This document shows positions 53,898 through 62,464 of a stretch of DNA of 64,000 bases, one piece after another. This stretch comes from Aurantiacibacter arachoides (GTDB lineage: Bacteria > Pseudomonadota > Alphaproteobacteria > Sphingomonadales > Sphingomonadaceae). Numbering within the stretch: position 1 is the stretch's first letter; the number at the start of each line of letters is the position of its first letter. Made by a program: the position numbers and the translations under genes. Under the pieces are notes generated by a model. That model did not search any database, had not been told where the DNA came from, and saw only the letters and a list, made by a program, of their open reading frames with translations. The DNA is taken from contig NZ_WTYH01000001.1 in assembly GCF_009827335.1 (NCBI RefSeq), positions 868,001 through 932,000 of the forward strand, in the 5' to 3' direction.

Positions 53898-54875
53898 ATG
53901 AAACTTCTCAAACTCGTCCCCGACGACACCAACATCCATTTCCTCAAGTGGCGGGTGCCGTTCTACGTCGTCAGCCTTGTGCTCATCGCGCTGAGCTGGT
54001 TCGCCGTCATGACCAACGGGTTGAATTACGGCGTGGATTTCGCCGGCGGCCAGGAAGTCACGGGCACCTTTACGCAAGAGGCCGAGGCCCCCGTCGCCGA
54101 ACTGCGCGACACGCTGGGCCAACTCGACCTGGGCGAGCCGGTGATCCAGCGGTTCGGCGATGCCAACCAGGTGTCCGTGCGCGTGGGCCTGCCCGAAGAA
54201 GTGGAGAACGAACCCGGCGCCGCCACGGCGATCGGCGAACGGATCATTGCCAGCATCGCCGCCGAACATCCCGACTTCCGTGTCGATTCGAACAACACCG
54301 TCTCCGGCAAGGTATCGGGCGAGTTCCGCGAAAAGGCGCTGCTGGCGCTTCTCGCTGCAATGCTCGGCATCTCGATCTACATCTGGGTGCGGTTCGAATG
54401 GCAGTTCGGCGTAGGCGCTCTGTTCGCGTTGTTCCACGATGTCAGCCTGACGATGGGGATGTTCGCGCTGTTCCAGATGGAATTCAGCCTGCAGATCATC
54501 GCCGCGATCCTAGCGATCATCGGGTACTCGCTGAACGATACCATCGTCATCTACGATCGCATCCGCGAGAACATGAAGAAATATCGCAAGATGCCCGTGC
54601 CCGAACTGCTCGACCTGTCGGTGAACGAGACGCTGGCGCGCACCGTGATGACCAGCCTGACGCTGCTGATCGCGCTCGTCCCGCTGCTGCTCTTTGGCCC
54701 GGCGAGCCTGTTCGGCCTGACCGCGGCGATTACGCTGGGCATTTTCGTCGGTACCTACAGCTCCATCTACATGGCCGCGCCGATCCTGATCTGGCTGGGC
54801 GTGACGGGTGACAGCTTCGTGCCGCAGGAAAGTGTGGCTGACCGGCAGGAGCGCAAAGCGCGCGGCGAGGTCTAG
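53898..54875 (+). CDS. secF: Protein translocase subunit SecF
   Basis: Partner of SecD. The 325-residue protein starts MKLLKLVPDDTNIHFLKWR, has the NYGVDFAGG motif, the periplasmic domain, ALFHDVSLTMGMFAL and YSLNDTIVIYDRIREN, the membrane signature of SecF. Its stop codon overlaps the stop of the convergent glycosyltransferase by three bases. Confidence 0.97.
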   Translation: MKLLKLVPDDTNIHFLKWRVPFYVVSLVLIALSWFAVMTNGLNYGVDFAGGQEVTGTFTQEAEAPVAELRDTLGQLDLGEPVIQRFGDANQVSVRVGLPEEVENEPGAATAIGERIIASIAAEHPDFRVDSNNTVSGKVSGEFREKALLALLAAMLGISIYIWVRFEWQFGVGALFALFHDVSLTMGMFALFQMEFSLQIIAAILAIIGYSLNDTIVIYDRIRENMKKYRKMPVPELLDLSVNETLARTVMTSLTLLIALVPLLLFGPASLFGLTAAITLGIFVGTYSSIYMAAPILIWLGVTGDSFVPQESVADRQERKARGEV

Positions 54876-56062
54876 GCGATCAGGTGCTGGTAGTAGCTCG
54901 CCAGCGCCGCCGCGTTCGCTTCCCAGCTGAATTGCGCGACGTTGGCCGCGACCTGCTCCGGCGCGTAGCGCGCGGCCAGCACGTCGCGGATGGCTTTGTA
55001 GAAGGCAGCTGGATCGTGGCCGGGGTCGTAGGGGACGACGCGCCCTGCCATCTCGCTACGCAGCAATTCCCGCGCGCCCCCGACATCGCTGATCACGACG
55101 GGCGTGCCGCAGGCGAGCGATTCGACCCAGGCATTGGCCAGCCCCTCGCTCGCCGAATTGAGCGCCATTACATCGCTGGCGGCGAGCACGACGGGTAGGG
55201 CGGCGTGATCGATGTTGCCGAGAAAATGCACGCGCGCGGCCAAGCCCAGCCGCATGACCTCGCCTTCTAGCATCGCGCGATCCGGCCCCTCTCCGACCAG
55301 CACCAGGTGCGATCCCGGCAATCCGGCGACAAGACGAATTAGCAGCGCCTGCCCCTTGCGCGGGATGAGTGCGCCCACGCTGGCGATCAGGCTTTCGCCC
55401 TGGGCGAGCCGGATGCCGAACCGCTGCGCCAATTCGGCACGCATCACGTCCCGATCGCGCGGATGGAACTGTGTGCGGTCCAGCCCGGTGTAATGCACGG
55501 TGATCTTGTCGCCCGGCAGGCCGATGGCCGTCATGTCACGCGTCAACGCCTCGCTGACCGCGAGCAGGCCGGTGGCACGCTGGCCCGCCGCTACCATTTG
55601 CCGCCGCGATGATACCCGCTGGCCCCAATGCGAAATGTCCGCCCCGCGTGCCTTGATGCTGAGCGGCAGGCCAAGCGCCGTGGCGATACGCGCCGCTGCA
55701 GGGCCATCGGGATAGAAGAACTGCGCATCGACGAGGTCGAAACTCCGCTCCGCATGGAGACCCCGCGCCAGTGGCAGCACCTTGCGAGCGATCAGCCACG
55801 GGTTGAGCGGGCCACCTAGTCTGGGGATCAGCGTGAAGCGCGGCCGCAGCACTGTTACGCCGCCTTCCACGCCGTCCACCGCCGAAGCGGCCAAGGCCCG
55901 GTACCGCCCCGTCGCGAAGGGCGGGACGCCGATGGGATTGATGACCGTCACCTCCCAGTCGCCGCGCGCTGCAAGCGCCTCCATCTGCCGCGCGACGAAG
56001 GTGCCGAAGCGCGGCAGGTGGGCGTTGGGATAGAGCGTGGCGAGCGAGAGAACGCGGGGCAT
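54872..56062 (-). CDS. Glycosyltransferase family 4 protein
   Basis: A 396-residue GT-B enzyme: VLSLATLYPNAHLPRFGTFVARQ at the start, HYTGLDRTQFHPRDR at the linker, GALIPRKGQALLIRLVAGL, LVLVGEGPDRAMLE and the E-x7-E motif within SEGLANAWVESLACGTPVV. Likely acts on surface polysaccharide or glycolipid. The XRE regulator gene lies nine bases upstream on the same strand, so they are probably co-transcribed. Confidence 0.88.
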   Translation of the reverse strand: MPRVLSLATLYPNAHLPRFGTFVARQMEALAARGDWEVTVINPIGVPPFATGRYRALAASAVDGVEGGVTVLRPRFTLIPRLGGPLNPWLIARKVLPLARGLHAERSFDLVDAQFFYPDGPAAARIATALGLPLSIKARGADISHWGQRVSSRRQMVAAGQRATGLLAVSEALTRDMTAIGLPGDKITVHYTGLDRTQFHPRDRDVMRAELAQRFGIRLAQGESLIASVGALIPRKGQALLIRLVAGLPGSHLVLVGEGPDRAMLEGEVMRLGLAARVHFLGNIDHAALPVVLAASDVMALNSASEGLANAWVESLACGTPVVISDVGGARELLRSEMAGRVVPYDPGHDPAAFYKAIRDVLAARYAPEQVAANVAQFSWEANAAALASYYQHLIA

Positions 56063-56071
56063 CGGGGTGGC

Positions 56072-56644
56072 CTAGAGCCTTCGCACCAGCATTTCCGCGA
56101 CCGCCAGCCATGCCGGGTTGTCGATCACGATCTGGCGCTGTCCGATACCGGGCGGAAGCAGGGCGACCAGATTGCCCTGTCGGTTGATCAGCCGTCCGAA
56201 AGCGAAACGTCCGCCCGAGCGCGGGGCGAGTACGTCGCGATTGACCAGGGCGGCGGCCCGGTCCGGCGCGACCTGCCGCATCCACAACTGGTCTCCGCTG
56301 CGGTATTCGCCTTGCCCGGTTTCGATCGCGAGACAGACCAGCGTGCCGCCTTCGAGCAGGTCGGTCGGGAGAATGGCGTCACGCGGGGAAGCGAGGCTTT
56401 CCGCGCCTGTATCCGTGAGGCGGGCGATGACCTGCGTCTGCGGTGCGTCCACCGGCTTTACCAGCATTTGCGGATCGACACCCAGCGCCGCGCCGATCCG
56501 GTTCATCCATACCAGCGAAAGATTGCGCATCCCGGTCTCGAGCCGCCCGATCGTCTGTGCGGTCGTGGGCGGTGAACAAGCGGCGGCGACCTCGGACAAG
56601 GTCATGCCCTTCTGCTTGCGGATATCGCGGATGCGGTTGATCAT
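56072..56644 (-). CDS. XRE-family transcriptional regulator
   Basis: A 190-residue protein with an N-terminal Cro/C1 helix-turn-helix (about 4-60: RIRDIRKQKGMTLSEVAAA, TTAQTIGRLETGMRNLSLVWMNRI in pieces) and a C-terminal domain of about 120 residues that resembles a LexA/phage-repressor-like or S24-type sensor half (SGDQLWMR, NRDVLAPRSGGRFAFGRLI). No Ser/Lys protease dyad is obvious. Divergent from the DUF6456 gene across 102 bases; upstream of the GT4 gene. Confidence 0.85.
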   Translation of the reverse strand: MINRIRDIRKQKGMTLSEVAAACSPPTTAQTIGRLETGMRNLSLVWMNRIGAALGVDPQMLVKPVDAPQTQVIARLTDTGAESLASPRDAILPTDLLEGGTLVCLAIETGQGEYRSGDQLWMRQVAPDRAAALVNRDVLAPRSGGRFAFGRLINRQGNLVALLPPGIGQRQIVIDNPAWLAVAEMLVRRL

Positions 56645-56746
56645 GCTCGGTCTCGATTAACCTTATTGGTTGCAGAAACTGCTTTCCTACAACCGATTCG
56701 ATTTTGCAAGGGGCCGGCCATCGTCAACAGCAGCCGAGGCCATTTC

Positions 56747-57223
56747 ATGCAGCACCGCGAACTCGTCGAACGCCAACTCACCCCCGAGGGGCCCAGGCGC
56801 AGCGGCGGAGTGGCGAAGCGGGGGCGCAGTGTCACGGTGAACCTGGCGGAGAGCCCGCTCGGCTGGTTGCACGCGCATGGCCATCTCGACGCGCGGCTCT
56901 ACGACGCGGGCGAACGGCTCCGCGCCGACTATGAGCGCGCGCAACTGCCACGGAGCGTCACGATGCGCTGGGATCCGGTGCGCATCAAGGGCACGGGCGA
57001 GCAAGGGCTTAACCCCAACGAACGCCAGCTTGGGGCGCGCCAGCGCTTCGACGGGGCAATGAAGCAGGCCGGCCGCGGGCTGGAAGATGTCCTGTGGCGC
57101 GTGGTCTGCGGTGGCGAGACCCTGCCGGTGGCGGAGAAGGCGCTGGCCTGGCCGGCACGCAGCGGCAAGCTGGTCCTGCGACTTGCGCTCGACCGGGTGG
57201 CCGATTTCTACCGGATCACCTGA
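56747..57223 (+). CDS. DUF6456-domain protein
   Basis: A 158-residue cytosolic protein of the alphaproteobacterial DUF6456 family. Typical segments: NLAESPLGWLHAHG, LYDAGERLRADYERAQL, ARQRFDGAMKQAGRGLEDVLWRVVCGGE (in pieces), and LALDRVADFYRI at the end. The basic charge and position beside a divergent XRE regulator suggest a DNA-associated or regulatory role. ATG at 56747 chosen over the earlier in-frame start at 56666 because the upstream 27 residues are not coding-like. Its stop overlaps the convergent gene by eight bases. Confidence 0.8.
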   Translation: MQHRELVERQLTPEGPRRSGGVAKRGRSVTVNLAESPLGWLHAHGHLDARLYDAGERLRADYERAQLPRSVTMRWDPVRIKGTGEQGLNPNERQLGARQRFDGAMKQAGRGLEDVLWRVVCGGETLPVAEKALAWPARSGKLVLRLALDRVADFYRIT

Positions 57224-58586
57224 ACAGCGAACGCAGCCACGCGACAAACCGACTGGCAGGCCGCGTGTGCGAAGGTTCGGCAACAGGCAGCGGTGTGGGC
57301 TTGACGGTATCCTGTGCCAACCTGGCGCGTAGCGGGTTTCGCTGGCCCGCAGGCTGGCTGGCGACGGGCATCGGCCGGGAGCGCGGGTCGGAGCGCATGA
57401 AAGCGTGACCATCGACCTTGTCATCATCGAACTGCGTGACACTGGGCGTATCGGCCGGGGCCGGGGCCGGGGCCGGGGCCGGGGCCGGGGCAGTGGTCGC
57501 CGCTTCGCCTACCGCCGCATTGAAGATCGGTTCAGCACCAAACATCGGCGGGTCGCGGGTAATGGTCGGCTCGGCCTGTTCTTCCGACAGCCAGGCGTCG
57601 AGATCGAATGCCTCCTCGTCATCCCTGGGGCGGTCGGGATTGAGTTCGTCGAACCGTGCCGGTCTGGGTTCATCGGCGTCGGTTTCGGCAGGTTGAGGCT
57701 CCCGCAGCTCAGCCACGGGGTCAACCGGTGCATCGGCCTCCGGAGAGGTAGGAACATCGCGAAAGTCGAGCAGCCGCGCGTCAAGCGGGAACGGCGCCTT
57801 GGGCCTGCGCTCGGACGTGGGCAGGGGCGCGTTCTCGAATGCGGGTTCGGCAAGGGTTTCCGGCTCGGGCGCGACAAACGCAATCGGCGCGAGTTCGGGC
57901 TCGGGTGCGCTCTCGGGCTCGGGCTCGGCACGGGCTTCTTCCACGAAGGGTTCGACCGGTTCGCTCGCGTAATCGAAAGCAGCGTCGTCGCGCTCGTCGG
58001 CCAGGTCGGCTTCGGGCAGCATGGGCAGCTTGGGAAAGATGCGCTTCGTGAGATCGAGCCCATCGTCGATCGCTTCCGACGGCAGGGGAGCGCCGAAAAC
58101 ACCATCGCCGGGTGCATGGGCACCAAAACTCGCTTCGTCGGTAAACTCCGGCCCGAAATCCGACCCGAATTCCGCGGCGAAGTCCCGTGCCAGGTCCTCG
58201 CCGAAATATTCCTCGATCGGCATCGCGGTGCTCTTGCGGCGCGTCAGCGACAGCACGGCTTCGGCGTCCACGATCGGATCGTCGTCCTCGGCGTCCTGTC
58301 CGTCGGGCGCGCCCAGGTCCTCGGGCTCGTCGTCGTCCAGCATCGGGGCGAGGCCGAGCACCATGGCGGAGCGGGGCGCCCGTTCGGTCTCGTCGCTTAC
58401 CAGCAGGGCGGCGTCTTCGTGAAACAGGGCGTGCGCGGCCTCCAGTTCCTCGGCGTCGAGGACCAGCACCGGCTTTTTCTTCAGCTTCCGGGGGCCGCCA
58501 AGGCCCGACAGGCTGCCGTAGCCGAAGGGGTCGGGGGCGCTGTCGTCACGCAGGGCAGAGGAGGAGGCAGGCGCCATGGCGAGCAT
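57216..58586 (-). CDS. Long acidic, disordered hypothetical protein with hexanucleotide repeat
   Basis: A 456-residue protein, very rich in Asp, Glu, Ala and Pro, with a short Lys-rich patch GGPRKLKKKPVLVLDAEEL near the start and a basic amphipathic end RFVAWLRSLFR. No signal peptide or membrane helix. Repeated EEAxAEPEPE/PEPE segments and six Ala-Pro repeats encoded by a perfect hexanucleotide tract (57453-57488) mark a low-complexity linker. Start uncertain: ATG at 58586 or 58577. It could be a polar or cell-envelope scaffold; no family recognised. Confidence 0.65.
   Translation of the reverse strand: MLAMAPASSSALRDDSAPDPFGYGSLSGLGGPRKLKKKPVLVLDAEELEAAHALFHEDAALLVSDETERAPRSAMVLGLAPMLDDDEPEDLGAPDGQDAEDDDPIVDAEAVLSLTRRKSTAMPIEEYFGEDLARDFAAEFGSDFGPEFTDEASFGAHAPGDGVFGAPLPSEAIDDGLDLTKRIFPKLPMLPEADLADERDDAAFDYASEPVEPFVEEARAEPEPESAPEPELAPIAFVAPEPETLAEPAFENAPLPTSERRPKAPFPLDARLLDFRDVPTSPEADAPVDPVAELREPQPAETDADEPRPARFDELNPDRPRDDEEAFDLDAWLSEEQAEPTITRDPPMFGAEPIFNAAVGEAATTAPAPAPAPAPAPADTPSVTQFDDDKVDGHAFMRSDPRSRPMPVASQPAGQRNPLRARLAQDTVKPTPLPVAEPSHTRPASRFVAWLRSLFR
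57453..57488. repeat. Hexanucleotide tandem repeat (GGCCGG)x6
   Basis: Six perfect copies of GGCCGG in a row, encoding Ala-Pro repeats on the minus strand inside the acidic protein gene. Because the unit is six bases, copy-number change would vary the linker length without a frameshift. Confidence 0.9.
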
Positions 58587-58671
58587 CTGTGACCGCGTTT
58601 GGTGCAAACGCCGTGTGCAAACGTGGTAAATGGCGCGGTAACCTGTGGACGCGTGACTGCCTGGCGCGCTC

Positions 58672-60465
58672 TCAGCCCTCGACGCGCTCGGCAAGCTCTA
58701 GCCAGCGTTCCTCGGCGGCATCCTTTTCCTCGCGGGCCAGATCGAGAGACTTCGAGATGCGATCGAACCGGGCCTTGTCGGTGCGATAGAGGTCGGGATC
58801 CGCCAGTGCCGCTTCCCCCTTGGCGATCAGTTCGTCCAGCTCGGCGATGCGCGCAGGCAACAGCTCGTAATCGCGCTGGTCCCTGTAGGAGAGCTTGGTC
58901 GAGGGCGGGGGAGGCGGTGGAGGACTGGCGGTGGCCGGCGCACCGTCAGTCGCAGGCGAACGCGCAGGGGCGCGCTGTTCCCGCCGCTGGGTTTCCCATT
59001 CCTCGTAACCGCCGGCGACGATATCGACCTTGCCGCTGCCGTCGAGGCCCAGCGTGACCGTCACCGTGCGATCGAGAAAGTCGCGATCGTGGCTGACGAT
59101 CAGCACCGTGCCTTCGTAATCCGCGATCACTTCCTGCAGCAGGTCGAGCGTTTCGAGGTCGAGGTCGTTGGTCGGCTCGTCCAGCACCAGCAAGTTTGAA
59201 ACGCGGGCAAACTCGCGCGCCAGCAGCAGGCGGCTGCGCTCCCCGCCGGAGAACGTGCCGATTTTGGCATCCACCAGCGCGGGATCGAACAGGAAATCCT
59301 TCAGGTAGGCCTGCACGTGCTTGCGGGTGCCGCGCACGTCGACCCAGTCGCCGCCCTCCGCCACGATCTGCCGCACTGTCTTGCCCGGCTCCAGCAGCGC
59401 GCGTTGCTGGTCGATGCTGACGCCGGACAGGGTATTGGCATGGGTCACGCTGCCGCTGTCAGGCGCGATTTCCCTGGTCAGCAGCTTGAGCAGGGTGGTC
59501 TTGCCCGCCCCGTTCGCGCCGACGATACCGATACGATCGCGGCGCTGGATGCGCAGGGAGAAGGGCTTGATGACCTCGCGCGTGCCGTAGGTCTTGGAGA
59601 TATTCTCTGCGACGATCACCGACTTGGACTTGAAATCATCATCGCTGGCAAGCTTGAGCTTCGCGGTCCCGGCGGGGTTGATCATGGCCGCGCGGGCGGC
59701 GCGCATGTCCCACAGCTTTTCCAGCCGCCCCATGTTGCGCTTCCGGCGCGCGGTCACCCCGCGTTCGAGCCAGTGCGCCTCGATCTTCAGCTTGGCGTCC
59801 ATCTTCTGCGCGGCGCGCGCTTCCTCGGCGTAGACCTGTTCTTCCCACGCCTCGTACCCGCCGAAGCCGACGTCCTTGCGCCTCAGACCCCCGCGGTCGA
59901 GCCACAGCGTCGCGCGGGTCAGCCGTTTCAGGAACGTGCGATCGTGGCTGATGACGATGAAGGCGCCCTTGTAGCGGTCGAGCCAGCTTTCCAGCCAGTC
60001 GATCGCGGCCAGATCCAGATGGTTGGTCGGCTCGTCCATCAGCAGCAGGTCAGGCTCCAGCGCCAGCGCGCGGGCGATCGCGGCACGGCGCCGCTCGCCA
60101 CCGCTGGCGGTGGCCGCGTCGGTCGCCATGTCGATGCCGAGCTGGCCGGCAATGGCTTCGACCGCGTGTTCGGCAGGCGGGCTGGTTCCCGCCAGGGCGA
60201 AACCCATCAGGGTGGCAAAACCGGTGAAGTCCGGCTCCTGGTCCAGCAACACGATAGTGGCATGCGGCTTGACCTTGCGCAGGCCGCGATCGGGCTCGAT
60301 CTCGCCCATGACGGTGCGGAACAGCGTGGTCTTCCCCGCGCCGTTCCGGCCGATGAGGGCGATGCGATCGCGCGGGGCAATGTGTAGGTCGAGGTCCGAG
60401 AACAGCCAGCGGCCGCCCTGCTGCAGGCCGATGCCTTCGAGGCTGAGGATGGGCGGTTCGGCCAT
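58672..60465 (-). CDS. ABC-F family ATPase (Uup-like)
   Basis: A 597-residue soluble twin-ABC protein of the translation-associated ABC-F group. First domain: Walker A GRNGAGKTT (39-47), signature SGGERRR, Walker B LLLMDEPTNHLDL. The linker has the long alpha-helical arm (YEAWEEQVYAEEARAAQKM, in pieces) that reaches into the ribosome. Second domain: GANGAGKTT, SGGERSR, LLVLDEPTNDLDL. A Pro-rich spacer and a C-terminal coiled coil (about 530-597) match Uup. Alone on its strand, divergent from the SIMPL gene. Confidence 0.92.
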   Translation of the reverse strand: MAEPPILSLEGIGLQQGGRWLFSDLDLHIAPRDRIALIGRNGAGKTTLFRTVMGEIEPDRGLRKVKPHATIVLLDQEPDFTGFATLMGFALAGTSPPAEHAVEAIAGQLGIDMATDAATASGGERRRAAIARALALEPDLLLMDEPTNHLDLAAIDWLESWLDRYKGAFIVISHDRTFLKRLTRATLWLDRGGLRRKDVGFGGYEAWEEQVYAEEARAAQKMDAKLKIEAHWLERGVTARRKRNMGRLEKLWDMRAARAAMINPAGTAKLKLASDDDFKSKSVIVAENISKTYGTREVIKPFSLRIQRRDRIGIVGANGAGKTTLLKLLTREIAPDSGSVTHANTLSGVSIDQQRALLEPGKTVRQIVAEGGDWVDVRGTRKHVQAYLKDFLFDPALVDAKIGTFSGGERSRLLLAREFARVSNLLVLDEPTNDLDLETLDLLQEVIADYEGTVLIVSHDRDFLDRTVTVTLGLDGSGKVDIVAGGYEEWETQRREQRAPARSPATDGAPATASPPPPPPPSTKLSYRDQRDYELLPARIAELDELIAKGEAALADPDLYRTDKARFDRISKSLDLAREEKDAAEERWLELAERVEG

Positions 60466-60583
60466 GGTGGGGGCGCAGGTAGGCGGCGGCAGATGCCAGC
60501 GCAAGGAACGGGTGCATTCACTCGCGCGTAATCGGCCCGGGCGCAGATCGCGCGCCAGGGTCCACACAACAGGAGCAGACCAT

Positions 60584-61300
60584 ATGATCCGTTACGCCAT
60601 GCCTCTCGCCGCCGCCGCGATGATGGCCACGCCCGCCGCCGCGCAGGTCGAGCAGACTGCCACAGGGCCGGTGGTCGAGCTTTCGGTCAACGAGACCGTC
60701 ATGGTCGATCCCGACATCGCCAACCTCTCGGCCGGCGTGACCACGCAGGCAATGACCGCCGAAGCGGCGTTGACGGAAAACAACACGCGTATGGAGCGCC
60801 TGATCGCCGAGATCGAACGGTTGGGAATCGACGAGGACGATATCCAGACCAGCGGCATCATGGTGAACCCGCAGTACGAATGGGACGAGCCGACGCGCCA
60901 GCAGCGCTTCAACGGCTACCAGGTCGTCAACCGGGTGAACCTGGTGGTGCGTGACATTGCCCGCACCGGCCGCGTGCTCGATGCGCTGGTGCGTGCGGGC
61001 GCGAACGATCTTGGCGGCATCGGCTGGGGCGTGGACGATCCCGCCCCGTCGCAGGACCAGGCCCGGACCACGGCCTTTGCCACCGGCCGCACCCGCGCCC
61101 TCAACTATGCGCGCATGGCGGGCTTTTCCGACGTGCGCCTGCTGCGGGTGAGCGAGGCCTACACGATGGGCCGCCCGATGCCGATGATGGACCAGGCCGT
61201 CCAGGTCACGGCTGCCGCCCGTAGCGAATCCGTGCCGGTGCGTCCCGGCCAGGTGCAAAGCGGCATCACCGTCAACCTCACCTACGAGATGGTGCAGTAA
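60584..61300 (+). CDS. SIMPL-domain (DUF541) periplasmic protein
   Basis: A 238-residue secreted protein: Sec signal peptide (cleavage near PAAAQ, residue 21), then the SIMPL domain with VVELSVNETVMVDPDIANLSAG (in pieces), ENNTRMERLIAEI, DDIQTSGIMVNPQYEWDE and YQVVNRVNLVVRD, ending VNLTYEMVQ. AGGAGC is spaced properly before the ATG. SIMPL proteins are often linked to oxidative or envelope stress; exact role unknown. Confidence 0.92.
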   Translation: MIRYAMPLAAAAMMATPAAAQVEQTATGPVVELSVNETVMVDPDIANLSAGVTTQAMTAEAALTENNTRMERLIAEIERLGIDEDDIQTSGIMVNPQYEWDEPTRQQRFNGYQVVNRVNLVVRDIARTGRVLDALVRAGANDLGGIGWGVDDPAPSQDQARTTAFATGRTRALNYARMAGFSDVRLLRVSEAYTMGRPMPMMDQAVQVTAAARSESVPVRPGQVQSGITVNLTYEMVQ

Positions 61301-61380
61301 GCCAGGGATCGAGCTGAACGGGAAGGGGGCGGCACTATTCACTCCTTGTTCAATGCCCTGGCCCTAGGCACAACGGCATC

Positions 61381-61686
61381 ATGAACACGCGTGTCGCCCT
61401 CCTTGCCGCCATGGCCTTTGCCGCCTCGCTCAGCGCCAATCCGGCGCAGGCGCAGGATCGCGGTGACCAGGCCAATGCGCGGGCCGAGATGGCTGCGGGG
61501 CGCATCATGCCGATCCGCGATATCGAGCGGCGGATCATCCCGCAGATGCGTTCGGGCGACGAATATATCGGCTTTGAATACGATTCGACCGCGCAGGCCT
61601 ATCGCCTGAAGTTCATCCGCAACGGACGGATGATCTGGGTGGATGTCGACGCGCAATCCGCCCGCGTACTGCGCGTCTCGCGCTAG
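61381..61686 (+). CDS. PepSY-like secreted protein
   Basis: A 101-residue protein with a Sec signal peptide (ending NPAQAQ, residue 25) and one PepSY-like unit: GRIMPIRDIERRIIPQM, then EYIGFEYDSTAQAYRLKFIRNGRMIWVDVDAQS (in pieces) and ARVLRVSR. PepSY proteins commonly precede OmpR/histidine-kinase pairs and may sense or inhibit at the periplasm. The two-component genes start 100 bases later, probably as one unit. Confidence 0.85.
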   Translation: MNTRVALLAAMAFAASLSANPAQAQDRGDQANARAEMAAGRIMPIRDIERRIIPQMRSGDEYIGFEYDSTAQAYRLKFIRNGRMIWVDVDAQSARVLRVSR

Positions 61687-61786
61687 GGCGCACACCTTTC
61701 CCATCCCCATCGGAAACCCGCGCGTCGCTTGACGCGTTCATGTCGCGGGCGCAATTTCCTGCGCACACGACAACAGGGATTTCTGG

Positions 61787-62464
61787 ATGCGCATTCTGAT
61801 TGTGGAGGACGAGCCCACGCTCGGCCAACAGCTCAAGTCGACGCTGGAGCAGAACGGCTATGCGGTCGACCTGTCCACCGACGGCGAGGACGGGCATTAC
61901 CTGGGGAGCACCGAGGAATACGATGCCGCCATCCTCGATCTGGGCCTGCCGGAAATCGACGGGCTGACGGTGCTGGGCATGTGGCGCAAGGAAAAGCGCA
62001 ATTTTCCCGTGCTGGTGCTGACCGCGCGCGATTCGTGGAGCGACAAGGTGGCGGGGCTGGATGCCGGTGCCGACGATTACCTCGCCAAGCCGTTCCAGAC
62101 CGAGGAACTGATCGCCCGTCTGCGCGCGCTGATCCGCCGGGCGAGCGGCAATGCCAGCAGCGAGTTGACCGCCGGCCCCGTGCGGCTGGATACACGGTCG
62201 GGCCGCGTCACCCTGGCGGGGGAGCCGGTCAAGCTGACAGCGCAGGAATACAAGCTGCTGAGCTATCTCATGCACCACAAGGGCAAGGTCGTCAGCCGCA
62301 CCGAGCTGATCGAGCATATCTACGACCAGGATTTCGACCGTGATTCGAACACCATCGAGGTTTTCGTCACGCGAATTCGCAAGAAACTCGGCGCAGATGT
62401 GATAACGACGATCCGTGGCCTCGGTTACAGCCTCGACGACCCCGACGAAGCTCCGCGCGAGTAA
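61787..62464 (+). CDS. OmpR-family response regulator
   Basis: A 225-residue regulator: receiver domain (about 1-115) with phospho-acceptor Asp51 in ILDLGLPEIDG, Thr/Lys switch residues in LTARDSWSDKVAGLDAGADDYLAKPF (in pieces), and a C-terminal winged helix (about 130-222) with LTAQEYKLLSYLM, SRTELIEHIYDQDFDRDSN and VFVTRIRKKLG. It overlaps the kinase gene by about 50 bases if the GTG at 62415 is used. PhoP-like pattern, exact signal unknown. Confidence 0.95.
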   Translation: MRILIVEDEPTLGQQLKSTLEQNGYAVDLSTDGEDGHYLGSTEEYDAAILDLGLPEIDGLTVLGMWRKEKRNFPVLVLTARDSWSDKVAGLDAGADDYLAKPFQTEELIARLRALIRRASGNASSELTAGPVRLDTRSGRVTLAGEPVKLTAQEYKLLSYLMHHKGKVVSRTELIEHIYDQDFDRDSNTIEVFVTRIRKKLGADVITTIRGLGYSLDDPDEAPRE

